DNA of 28,729 nucleotides, from the NCBI GenBank assembly GCA_964554715.1, contig CAZKPU010000017.1, positions 1-28,729 of the forward strand, written 5' to 3'. Positions within the stretch are counted from its first letter, which is position 1; every line of letters starts with the position of its first letter. The position numbers and the translations under genes were made by a program. Under the pieces are notes generated by a model. That model was not told the DNA's origin, did not search any database, and worked only from the letters and a program-made list of their open reading frames with translations. Shown here in pieces: positions 1 to 7,209 of this stretch. This DNA comes from RXOA01 sp964554715. Its GTDB lineage: Bacteria > Bipolaricaulota > Bipolaricaulia > UBA7950 > UBA9294.

Positions 1-1056
1 GGTGTAGTCAGAGACGTTACTGACCTTCTTGCTCGTGTCGATCGACATCCCGGTGAGTTCCGAAAGGTCCTCCAACGACGCTGCGTTGAGTTGAGATTGG
101 ATGTACTCACGTTTGACGCGGTTCAGCTCTCGGACCGTTTCGATCATGTGAACAGGAACGCGGATCGTCCTCGACTGGTCGGCGATGGCACGCGTGATCG
201 CCTGGCGGATCCACCACGTTGCGTACGTCGAAAACTTATAGCCGCGCGTGTAGTCGAACTTCTCGACCGCCTTCATCAGCCCCATGTTCCCCTCTTGGAT
301 GAGGTCGAGAAACGAGAGTCCGCGGTTCATGTAGCGCTTGGCGATCGAGACGACAAGTCGAAGATTGGACACTGTGAGCCGCTCGCGAGCGGCTCTCCCG
401 CGCTGGATCAGCGTGGTGAGATCCTCTTCGGAGACATGGGCCGGAAGAGGGATAATCTCCTGCCCGTCCAGCGGGAACGATTGCAGCAGCTCCTCCGCCT
501 GCTGCCCCTTCTCGACGAGATCCTCGAGAAACCTTCGTTCGGAGCCTTCGGGGTCATCCGGATCGCTTTCACCCATATCGGACAGACTGACGGAGGCTTG
601 CTCGCCGCTGCGGTGTGCGCGTGTGAGTTCTGCATAGATTCCGGCTTCCATGGCCATCGCCAGCTGGACTTCCTCTTCTTTGGTCAGCAGCGGGACCTTC
701 CCGATCTCACGCAGGTAGGTCTTGACAGGGTCTTCACGGCCGCTTGAGACATCATCGAGAGAGCGTGGGCGGGTGCCGCGAGACGTACGACGCCTAGTGG
801 CGACCGGATTATCCTTGATCAACAGGGCGTCCGACTCCGACATGAGGTCTGACGACGAGTCGAGAAGCTCTTCATCCTCGGCAAGATCCTCGAGTTCGTC
901 TTCGTCCGAGGTGACGAGTTCGTCTTCGGCCAGGATCTCCTCCGTGTCGAGAGCAGAGTCGCCGGTGAGGGCGTGCTCCTTCTCATCGCTTACGCGGGTT
1001 TCCTTGGCGTCCTTGTCAGCGGGTTTCGATGGCTTTGCCGATTCACTCCTTGTCAC
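1..1056 (-). CDS. rpoD: RNA polymerase primary sigma factor (sigma-70), 3' part beyond window
   Basis: The open frame runs off the window after 352 codons, so the C-terminal part (rest of region 3 and region 4) is not seen. It starts at GTG, whose last two bases with the next A form the dnaG stop (GTGA overlap). A G-rich Shine-Dalgarno (AAGGGGGG) lies inside the end of dnaG. Residues about 30-75 are very acidic (region 1.1-like). Region 1.2 follows at about 106-140 (DPVKTYLREIGKVPLL). Region 2 at about 225-295 shows the core-binding and -10 recognition signature (NLRLVVSIAKRYMNRGL, FLDLIQEGN, FDYTRGYKFSTYATWWIRQA). Region 3 begins with TIRVPVHMIETV. Region 1.1 together with linkage to dnaG indicates the housekeeping sigma rather than an alternative factor. 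Translational coupling to dnaG is likely. Confidence 0.96.
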   Translation of the reverse strand, partial: MTRSESAKPSKPADKDAKETRVSDEKEHALTGDSALDTEEILAEDELVTSDEDELEDLAEDEELLDSSSDLMSESDALLIKDNPVATRRRTSRGTRPRSLDDVSSGREDPVKTYLREIGKVPLLTKEEEVQLAMAMEAGIYAELTRAHRSGEQASVSLSDMGESDPDDPEGSERRFLEDLVEKGQQAEELLQSFPLDGQEIIPLPAHVSEEDLTTLIQRGRAARERLTVSNLRLVVSIAKRYMNRGLSFLDLIQEGNMGLMKAVEKFDYTRGYKFSTYATWWIRQAITRAIADQSRTIRVPVHMIETVRELNRVKREYIQSQLNAASLEDLSELTGMSIDTSKKVSNVSDYT

Positions 1057-2804
1057 GCCTTGCCCCCCTTTGCCATGCGGTTGCGCTCCACGATCAACGC
1101 ACTGTACCGGTGCTGGAGACGGTCCAGTTGCTCGTGGTCCCCTGAAGCAACGCAATCTGCCATCTGCTGCCGAAGCTCCCCAAGCTTCCGCTCTACGGCC
1201 GGCGCTTCGACCATACGGGCCAACGCATCGTGCACGGCTTTTTCCACCTGCTTCGAGTTCTCTTCGTCAAACGGTAGAGGCCGAAGCACGAGTTCGCTTG
1301 CCGTAGGTGCCGCTTCCGATGGCAACTGAGCAATCATATCCGATGACGACCGGATCTCACCCCCTGCCGAATCCGACAGCGCCTCCGCCAGCGGACGCAA
1401 GGACGACGGGAAAACAGCCGGCGAAACAAGATCGTCGATCCTGGACCAAGGAACCCGGGAACGAAGCACGAGAGCCAGCAGAACCGTGGCCGGCTGCCAC
1501 GTCGCTTCGTGGGGAACACTGCTCCGTACCGTGGTCCGTTGAACGCTACGCGGATCAAGCTCGCGGCGGACATCATCCCTGGACAGCCCGAGGAGTTCCG
1601 AGATTCGCGTCGCAAGCTCTTCCCGGATCGGGATGCTGGTCAGCGTCTTGAAGACGTTCTTCGATTCCTCCAGGGCGGCGCTCTTGCCACGAGACGTGCG
1701 GATCTCGAAGCGTCCCTCGAGCGCTTCCACGAAGAAGTCTTGGAACGAGACGGCTTGCTCAAGGGACGTGCGAAACGCGTCCGCTCCGGACTCTCGCACG
1801 CAGCTGTCGGGGTCTTCACCGATCGGAAGGCGTGCGATGCGAACGTCCACCCCCGTGTTGCGAAGGATCCCCATTCCACGGAGTGCGGCGGCATCTCCCG
1901 CCGAGTCCCGGTCGTAGACGAGGATCACCCTGCTTGCGAACCGTGCGAGGAGCTGCGCCTGCCGCTCGGTCAAGGCTGTACCCATACCTCCGATCGCTTC
2001 GACAATCCCGGCGATGTGTAGCGACAACACGTCGGTGTATCCTTCGACGAGGATCGCCGTTCCCGAGGCCTGGATCGCTTCACGTGCCCAGTCCAGCCCG
2101 TAGAGATGATGTCCCTTGTCGAATCCGGCGGTGGCCGGGGAATTGAGATACTTCGGTTCCCCGTCGAGCGCTCGTCCGCCAAACGCGACCGGAACGCCGG
2201 AAACGTTGTGAATCGGGAACATCACCCGTCCGCGGAAACGGTCGTATGTGCGACCTTTGCTCTCGGAGAGAAGACCCGCGGCAAGGAGCTGCTTTGGCGT
2301 GAACTTGCCGGCCAGCTTCGCCTTGAGGCCGTCCCACTTCGGCAGGGAGTACCCCAGACCGAAGCGCGACCAGCTTGCGTTGTCGAACCCTCTTGACCGC
2401 AGGTATTCACGGGCTTCCTCGGCATCCCGATGATTCCGGAGCTGCTCGGCGAAAAGCGCCTTCGCCGCCGTCAGAATCGCTTGCGATTCGGCACGCTTGC
2501 TGCTGTGTGAGCCCCGGCTTGGCAAGGAAACGCCGGCCTCCGCAGCGAGGCGCTCGAGCGCTTCGGGGAACGTCAGTCGCTCGATCTTCATCACGAACGC
2601 AAGGAGGTCTCCGCCTTCGTTGCATCCGAAGCAGTGCCAGAGCCCACGTTCGGGGCTCACCACAAGCGAAGGGGTATCATCTTTGTGGAAGGGACAGCGG
2701 CCTTTGTAGTTCTTGCCCGACGGGGTCAGAGTGATGTACCGGGAGAGAACGGCGACCAGATCAAGCTGCTGTTTGATTTGATCCACAGTATCTCGATCGA
2801 CCAT
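1053..2804 (-). CDS. dnaG: DNA primase DnaG
   Basis: A 583-residue protein that makes RNA primers at the replication fork. The N-terminal CHC2 zinc domain has ligands C37, H40, C58 and C61 (CPFHKDDTPS and CFGCNEGGD). The catalytic core carries the TOPRIM signature, with E254 in VEGYTD and the metal-binding acidic residues D298/D300 in YDRDSAGD. The last 150 or so residues are helical, as expected for the helicase-binding domain. Length is normal for the family. The ATG is preceded by AGAGGAG at ideal spacing. The gene starts 9 bp after the metallo-hydrolase stop and overlaps the rpoD start by 4 bp, so it sits inside one transcript. This is the usual dnaG-rpoD pair of the macromolecular-synthesis operon, but without rpsU nearby. 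Confidence 0.98.
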   Translation of the reverse strand: MVDRDTVDQIKQQLDLVAVLSRYITLTPSGKNYKGRCPFHKDDTPSLVVSPERGLWHCFGCNEGGDLLAFVMKIERLTFPEALERLAAEAGVSLPSRGSHSSKRAESQAILTAAKALFAEQLRNHRDAEEAREYLRSRGFDNASWSRFGLGYSLPKWDGLKAKLAGKFTPKQLLAAGLLSESKGRTYDRFRGRVMFPIHNVSGVPVAFGGRALDGEPKYLNSPATAGFDKGHHLYGLDWAREAIQASGTAILVEGYTDVLSLHIAGIVEAIGGMGTALTERQAQLLARFASRVILVYDRDSAGDAAALRGMGILRNTGVDVRIARLPIGEDPDSCVRESGADAFRTSLEQAVSFQDFFVEALEGRFEIRTSRGKSAALEESKNVFKTLTSIPIREELATRISELLGLSRDDVRRELDPRSVQRTTVRSSVPHEATWQPATVLLALVLRSRVPWSRIDDLVSPAVFPSSLRPLAEALSDSAGGEIRSSSDMIAQLPSEAAPTASELVLRPLPFDEENSKQVEKAVHDALARMVEAPAVERKLGELRQQMADCVASGDHEQLDRLQHRYSALIVERNRMAKGGKA

Positions 2805-2813
2805 AGGCTCCTC

Positions 2814-3443
2814 TTATCGCTTGGGCGGAGTCCATCCCTCCAGCCCGACAAGAAACGGATTGGTCTCACGTTCATGTCCCAGCGTTGTCTGCGGCCCATG
2901 GCCGGGGTAGATCAGATAGTCTCCGGGGAGTGAGATCAGCTTCATCAACGATCGCTGCAGCGTCTTCCAGGATCCTCCCGGCAGATCGGTCCGGCCGACA
3001 GAACCGGCGAACAGGACATCTCCGCAGAAGATCGCTCCTCCTCCCACAAGGGCGACGCTTCCAAGAGAGTGTCCGGGGAGATGAAGGACCTCGAGGGAGG
3101 GGATCGGGGTATCTCCTTCTTTGAGATGATGAACGAACGGCGGATGCCCGGGGTAGGCCTCATCGACCCAGGGGATGTCCGCCGGATGGATGAAGATCCG
3201 TGTGCCTGAAGGATCGATCGCCCAGTTGCCGCCGACATGATCGAAGTGTCCGTGAGTGTTGATGATGCCATCGACTTTCTTGCCGGCGAGGGAGACGCGA
3301 AGCGCCTCCGCATCCTCGGCCGGATCGATGACGATCGTCCGTATGCCATCGGATACGATGTAGCAGTTGGTGGCAAGGGGGCCGAGAGACAAGGCGTCGA
3401 TCTTCAGGTCACATCGGGTTCCGTGTCCGCTGTCGGTGTTCAT
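2814..3443 (-). CDS. Metallo-beta-lactamase-fold hydrolase (glyoxalase II-like)
   Basis: A 209-residue cytoplasmic protein with the complete two-metal MBL site: H64-x-H66-x-D68-H69 (THGHFDH), H125 (LPGHSLGS), D142 (FCGDVLF) and H182 (YPGHGPQTT). The family includes hydroxyacylglutathione hydrolases and related thioesterases. It lacks the long C-terminal substrate domain of true GloB and matches the short GloB2/YcbL type. I chose the ATG at 3443, which overlaps the comF stop as ATGA. The frame stays open upstream to 3599, but that part is antisense-like residue soup inside comF. Substrate is not predictable. A role in detoxifying methylglyoxal formed near the triose-phosphate step (gap lies two genes upstream) is only an inference. 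Confidence 0.93.
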   Translation of the reverse strand: MNTDSGHGTRCDLKIDALSLGPLATNCYIVSDGIRTIVIDPAEDAEALRVSLAGKKVDGIINTHGHFDHVGGNWAIDPSGTRIFIHPADIPWVDEAYPGHPPFVHHLKEGDTPIPSLEVLHLPGHSLGSVALVGGGAIFCGDVLFAGSVGRTDLPGGSWKTLQRSLMKLISLPGDYLIYPGHGPQTTLGHERETNPFLVGLEGWTPPKR

Positions 3444-4228
3444 CCTGACGGGTAGCTTCCTTCCGCTCGCGCAACGACCAGCACGTTCACTTCCCTGTAT
3501 CCGGCGCCGAGAAGTGCATGCGAACAAGCCTCCGCTGTCGCGCCGGTGGTGAAGACATCGTCGATCAACACCACTGACTCCGACTTCGGCTCCGGGCACG
3601 ATCGTACTGCACGAAACGCTCCGTGCAAGTTCTCACGACGTTGCCGGGCGGTGAGAACGGATTGCCGTGCTGTGTCGACCTGCTTGGTCAGGAGGCGTGC
3701 GACAGGCAAGCCGAAGCGGCGCGCGACGCCGGCAGCCAGGAGCCGGGATTGGTTAAAGCCGCGGGATCGCCGTTCCCTTGACGTCATCGGGACGAACGTT
3801 AGGACGTGCGGAACATGCGGCATCTGTCGGAGAAGCTCCTCGCCGAGCTCGGTGGAGAGGAAACCGGCGACGATTCGATCCTTGCCGATCTTCAAGTCCA
3901 GGACGAGTTGGCGCCACGGTCCCGAATACGGCCCGAGAGCGATGACCCGTGAGAATCCGCGGTCTTGCACACCGCAGCGGATGCAGAGGTCCACTTCGTT
4001 ATCGGGGAGGGTTTGCTGGCAAACCATGCAACGCGGACCGGACAAACGTGGAAGTGCCCGGGCGCATCCAGTGCACACCGGGCACAAAGCATCGAGCGAC
4101 CGCCCGCAAAGCAAACAATGCGGTGCATAGAGGATCGCGAGCGGTCCCTCGATCCACCGATGCAGTTGGCTAAGCGGTTTGCGCCAACTTGGCGACTCGG
4201 AGTAGCTGGTTTGTGTACCCCCATTCAT
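3440..4228 (-). CDS. comF: ComF-family phosphoribosyltransferase-like protein
   Basis: 262 residues with the two-part architecture of ComF/GntX. The N-terminal zinc-finger-like part has paired cysteines (C38/C41, C49/C52, C67/C70, C82/C85). A type I phosphoribosyltransferase fold follows, with the PRPP-binding loop VVLIDDVFTTGAT near residues 219-231 (D223, D224), plus the family motif SRGFNQS near 155-161. In naturally competent bacteria ComF helps take up or process single-stranded DNA. In others (GntX) the role is unclear. The only ATG that includes the first Cys pair lies inside the 3' end of gap, a 59-bp overlap with no good ribosome binding site, so translation probably depends on coupling to gap. 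The start is therefore less certain than the gene. Confidence 0.92.
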   Translation of the reverse strand: MNGGTQTSYSESPSWRKPLSQLHRWIEGPLAILYAPHCLLCGRSLDALCPVCTGCARALPRLSGPRCMVCQQTLPDNEVDLCIRCGVQDRGFSRVIALGPYSGPWRQLVLDLKIGKDRIVAGFLSTELGEELLRQMPHVPHVLTFVPMTSRERRSRGFNQSRLLAAGVARRFGLPVARLLTKQVDTARQSVLTARQRRENLHGAFRAVRSCPEPKSESVVLIDDVFTTGATAEACSHALLGAGYREVNVLVVARAEGSYPSG

Positions 4229-5189
4229 TGTCGTAGAAGGTAACCACTTTCAGCATGGTCTTGTCAACGACCCTGGTCGATGACAGGTCGACCATGGAGG
4301 CGTGCGGATCCCGAATGATGTCGCTGGAAACCATCGGATCGTCGCTGACCCCGAGAATCCCCGCAAGCGGGCCTTCGGCGGCCGAACGCAGTGCTGCATT
4401 GACATCCTCGGCGGACACTTCCTGCTTCATCTCCACGGTGAAGTCGCTCACCGATCCGGTGGCGACGGGGACTCGGAACGCCATGCCGTCCATCTTCCCG
4501 AGAAGGTTGGTGATGACCTTCGTCGTCGCCTTTGCGGCGCCGGTCGATGTCGGCACGATATTCAGCGCCGCCGCTCGTCCCCGTGAGAGCGAAGAGTGGG
4601 CGGAATCGACCAGACGCTGATCGGCCGTGTATCCATGAACGGTTGTCAAGAATGCGTGTTTGATCCCGAACTGGGTCTCCAGAACGTGAGCAACAGGCAC
4701 CAGTGAATTGGTCGTGCACGATGCGGCGGACAGCACGCGCGTGGCCGCGAGATCAATCCCTTGGTGGTTGATACCGTACACGATCTGGGGGATTTCTTCC
4801 GCGCCGTCGCCCTTGGGAGGGACCGACAGCAGGACGCGCTTTGCCCCGGCGTCCATATGCTGTGAACAGCCCTTCGGACCTGTCAAGGCGCGAAAGACCC
4901 CGGTTGATTCGATGACGAGATCGATGTCCATGTCGCCCCAAGGGAGCGCAGACGGAGTCCGCTCGCTGAGAAGCGGAACGTTGACACCGTCCACAATCAA
5001 GGCGTTTTCTGTCGCCTCAACCTTCTTGCTGTACCGCCCGTAGACCGAGTCGCGGCTCAGAAGGTACCGGGCAACATCGGGGGTGATGAACGGATCGTTG
5101 ATCGCTACGATGTCGAACGAAGCCTCGCCGAAACCGAGGCGGAACAGGGCTCTTCCGATTCGACCGAACCCGTTGATTGCTACTTTCAT
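4170..5189 (-). CDS. gap: Glyceraldehyde-3-phosphate dehydrogenase, type I
   Basis: 339 residues, the standard length. The N-terminal Rossmann motif is INGFGRIGR. The NAD-ribose-binding Asp of N31-D32 is retained, which favours NAD over NADP. The catalytic Cys is C158 in SAASCTTNSL and the general base is H185 in TTVHGYTADQ. The C-terminal DNEWGYTNQLLR block is intact. It converts glyceraldehyde-3-phosphate plus phosphate to 1,3-bisphosphoglycerate. A strong AGGAGG precedes the ATG. It begins 23 bp after pdxT and its 3' end overlaps comF. Placement directly behind pdxST is notable because PdxS consumes the same triose phosphate. Confidence 0.98.
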   Translation of the reverse strand: MKVAINGFGRIGRALFRLGFGEASFDIVAINDPFITPDVARYLLSRDSVYGRYSKKVEATENALIVDGVNVPLLSERTPSALPWGDMDIDLVIESTGVFRALTGPKGCSQHMDAGAKRVLLSVPPKGDGAEEIPQIVYGINHQGIDLAATRVLSAASCTTNSLVPVAHVLETQFGIKHAFLTTVHGYTADQRLVDSAHSSLSRGRAAALNIVPTSTGAAKATTKVITNLLGKMDGMAFRVPVATGSVSDFTVEMKQEVSAEDVNAALRSAAEGPLAGILGVSDDPMVSSDIIRDPHASMVDLSSTRVVDKTMLKVVTFYDNEWGYTNQLLRVAKLAQTA

Positions 5190-5212
5190 GATTGAATTTC
5201 CTCCTGCTTTTG

Positions 5213-5797
5213 CTAGATTTCCTCTTGGCGCTGATAGCGATGCGCCATGCGCACAAACATCTCGTGGATGCGTACGTCTTCGGTCAATTCCGGATGGAAG
5301 CTTGCCACGAGCAGGTTTTCCTGTTGAGCCATCACGGTGCTGCCTTCGTATTCGGCAAGCGGCTCGACATCCGGCCCGATCTGCACAATGAACGGCGCGC
5401 GGATGAAGACAGCCGGGACATCGGAGCCGATTCCCTTGACTTCCAGGGTTGTCTCGAAGCTATGAACCTGGCGGCCGGAAGCGTTCCGGGCCACGGCGAT
5501 ATCCATCCCCCCGAGATGCGGCGTTGGTTTGCCGTCCACCGTATCGGCAAGAAGGATCATCCCGGCACACGTCCCGAACATCGGGAAGCTGTCGTGCGAA
5601 AGCCGGCGCAGCCGGTCTCGCATTTCGCCATGGGCAAGCCGCAACATGGCGGTGGATTCGCCCCCCGGCAACACGAGCCCCGACAACCCGTCCAGATCCG
5701 AAACCTGCTTGACGGTACGAACGGATACGCCGAGCTTCTCGAGACTGGCTCGATGCTCGCGAACAGCTCCCTGAAGGCTCAAGACTCCGATGATCAT
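5213..5797 (-). CDS. pdxT: Pyridoxal 5'-phosphate synthase glutaminase subunit PdxT
   Basis: 194 residues. A class I glutamine amidotransferase that releases ammonia from glutamine and channels it to PdxS. The catalytic triad is visible: C77 in the nucleophile elbow FGTCAGM, and H168/E170 in SFHPELT. The oxyanion-strand motif GGES lies at 45-48, and the family start MIIGVLSLQGAVREH is present. The ATG overlaps the pdxS stop by one base (TGATG), so the two subunits are translationally coupled, as expected for a stoichiometric synthase complex. Confidence 0.98.
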   Translation of the reverse strand: MIIGVLSLQGAVREHRASLEKLGVSVRTVKQVSDLDGLSGLVLPGGESTAMLRLAHGEMRDRLRRLSHDSFPMFGTCAGMILLADTVDGKPTPHLGGMDIAVARNASGRQVHSFETTLEVKGIGSDVPAVFIRAPFIVQIGPDVEPLAEYEGSTVMAQQENLLVASFHPELTEDVRIHEMFVRMAHRYQRQEEI

Positions 5798-6675
5798 CAG
5801 CGCGTCTGCATCATTTCGTGGGGAGGGATCTCTTCGATGATCGTCCCTTCCATCGCCTCTCCAAGGTTGCGAGAAACCTCGGCCAGCCGAACTGCGTCCG
5901 TGAAGTGCGTGGTCGCCTCCACGATCGCCCGAGCACGTTTCGCCGGATTGGTTGACTTGAAGATCCCGCTTCCGACAAACACTCCGTCACAACCGAGCTG
6001 CATCATCATTGCGGCGTCGGCCGGCGTGGCGATTCCTCCGGCTGCGAAGTTGACCACCGGCAGCCGTCCTTTGTCGCGGATCGCCTGTAGGACGTAGAGG
6101 GGGGCGCCAAGATCCTTGGAAAGGGGCACGATCTCCTCTTCGGACGCGTTGAGGACCTGTCGGATCTGTTCGTTCATCAACCGCATGTGACGGACGGCTT
6201 CGATCACGTTCCCGGTTCCCGGCTCCCCTTTGGTGCGGATCATCGCCGCGCCTTCCGCGATCCTGCGGCTGGCCTCACCGAGGTTCCTTGCACCGCAGAC
6301 GAAAGGCACCGTGAACGCCCACTTGTCAATGTGGTAGGTCGGGTCGGCCGGCGTCAGCACTTCCGATTCGTCGATGTAATCGACCTCGAGTGCCTGCAGG
6401 ACCTGAGCTTCGACGAAATGGCCGATGCGAACCTTTGCCATGACGGGAATACTGACCGAATCCATGATCTCGCTAACCTTTGTCGGGTCGGCCATGCGTG
6501 CCACGCCACCCTGCGCTCGGATATCCGCGGGAACTCGCTCCAGGGCCATCACAGCCACGGCACCCGCTTCCTCGGCGATTCGAGCCTGGTCGGCGGTGGT
6601 GACATCCATAATCACGCCGCCCTTCAGCATTTCGGCCAAGCCGCTTTTCACGCGGAACGTTCCCTTTTCCACCAT
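5797..6675 (-). CDS. pdxS: Pyridoxal 5'-phosphate synthase lyase subunit PdxS
   Basis: 292 residues from the ATG at 6675. A (beta/alpha)8 barrel that builds PLP from ribose-5-phosphate, glyceraldehyde-3-phosphate and ammonia. Residues fall at the same numbers as in the Bacillus enzyme: D24 (IMDV), K81 (PVMAKVRIGH), which forms the first Schiff base, and K149 (IRTKGEPGTG), the second lysine. An in-frame GTG at 6684 is also open, but AGAGG lies 8 nt before the ATG and immediately against that GTG, so I take the ATG. This is the first gene of the long minus-strand run. The only candidate control element seen upstream is the tandem palindrome array at 6705-6817. Confidence 0.98.
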   Translation of the reverse strand: MVEKGTFRVKSGLAEMLKGGVIMDVTTADQARIAEEAGAVAVMALERVPADIRAQGGVARMADPTKVSEIMDSVSIPVMAKVRIGHFVEAQVLQALEVDYIDESEVLTPADPTYHIDKWAFTVPFVCGARNLGEASRRIAEGAAMIRTKGEPGTGNVIEAVRHMRLMNEQIRQVLNASEEEIVPLSKDLGAPLYVLQAIRDKGRLPVVNFAAGGIATPADAAMMMQLGCDGVFVGSGIFKSTNPAKRARAIVEATTHFTDAVRLAEVSRNLGEAMEGTIIEEIPPHEMMQTR

Positions 6676-6704
6676 TGCGCTCACCTCTTGTTGCCTCTGT
6701 AGAC

Positions 6705-6817
6705 GTGACAGCGGTTCATCCGCTCGTCACAACCTTGCCGTGACGACCACTTGTCCGGCCCCGTCACAACCTTGCCGTGACGGTTGCTCGTCCGGTCGTT
6801 ACGACTTCCGGGTTGAC
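6705..6817. repeat. Small tandem array of palindromic 21-bp element upstream of pdxS
   Basis: Two exact copies of a 21-bp element, CGTCAC-9 nt-GTGACG with the same 9-nt core AACCTTGCC, lie at 6725-6745 and 6762-6782. A degenerate third copy (CGTTAC...GTTGAC) is at about 6797-6817, and a lone right arm (cGTGAC) is at 6705-6709. The spacers resemble each other (TTGTCCGG, CTCGTCCGG, TTCATCCG), so this is a tandem unit of about 35-37 bp repeated around three times, close to 3.5 helical turns. It sits 30-140 bp before the pdxS start. That position suggests an operator cluster or an RNA hairpin series, but the regulator is unknown. There are too few copies, and the cores are identical palindromes, so this is not CRISPR. 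Confidence 0.75.
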
Positions 6818-7114
6818 ATTGTATCTGGCCCGTTTGGTTGCCGGGAGCGGGAACCTTCGTTGCATCTCCGTACACATCTTCACGATTGTGTGGGCACCCC
6901 GATCCGTGACGGCCAAGATGACCCATGGATCTCTTCCGGGCACCGCGATGTGACTGTGCACACCATCAACGCGTTGCTTCCATTTCTGCAACACGAAATC
7001 ATCCGCTGTTGAGGCGGGAGGATCAAGGTCCCCTTTCCTATGTGTCAAACGTTGACGACAAGCCACAAGGATTGCCGCACCTCGACGGCGCGTCTGTCCA
7101 TCCCCGGGCTGCAT
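6764..7114 (-). CDS. Possible short hypothetical protein upstream of pdxS
   Basis: An open frame of 116 codons from ATG 7114, or 76 codons from an internal GTG at 6994. It fills the otherwise empty gap between the aminotransferase gene and pdxS. The last 75 residues have a protein-like composition (KWKQRVDGVHSHIAVPGRD, PWVILAVTDRGAHTIVKM). I recognise no family. No candidate start has a convincing ribosome binding site, and its stop codon lies inside the second copy of the 21-bp palindrome. It could be a leader peptide, a decayed gene or chance. The rest of the gap (7115-7209) holds only a loose 10-bp inverted repeat (7098-7107 with 7169-7178) and no terminator with a T-run. Confidence 0.28.
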   Translation of the reverse strand: MQPGDGQTRRRGAAILVACRQRLTHRKGDLDPPASTADDFVLQKWKQRVDGVHSHIAVPGRDPWVILAVTDRGAHTIVKMCTEMQRRFPLPATKRARYNVNPEVVTTGRATVTARL

Positions 7115-7209
7115 GGCTTGTCCCGCGAACCGTTCAGCATCCGGCCGCGTGAAACGCGTGGACCGTCGCCGGGGATGGCCGGACGCCCCTGAAGAGAACC
7201 GTTCCGATC

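Noticed and set aside
5192..6097. A 301-codon plus-strand frame opposite pdxT and pdxS
   Set aside because: Both minus-strand genes are unmistakable with full catalytic residues; this frame has no recognisable motif.
6705..6817. Repeats with about 36-bp spacing considered as a CRISPR array
   Set aside because: Only two exact copies, the spacers resemble each other at 14-16 bp, and no cas genes are present.
7098..7178. A 10-bp inverted repeat CCATCCCCGG / CCGGGGATGG after the aminotransferase gene
   Set aside because: The loop is about 61 nt and no T-run follows; more likely chance in GC-rich DNA, though a weak structure cannot be excluded.
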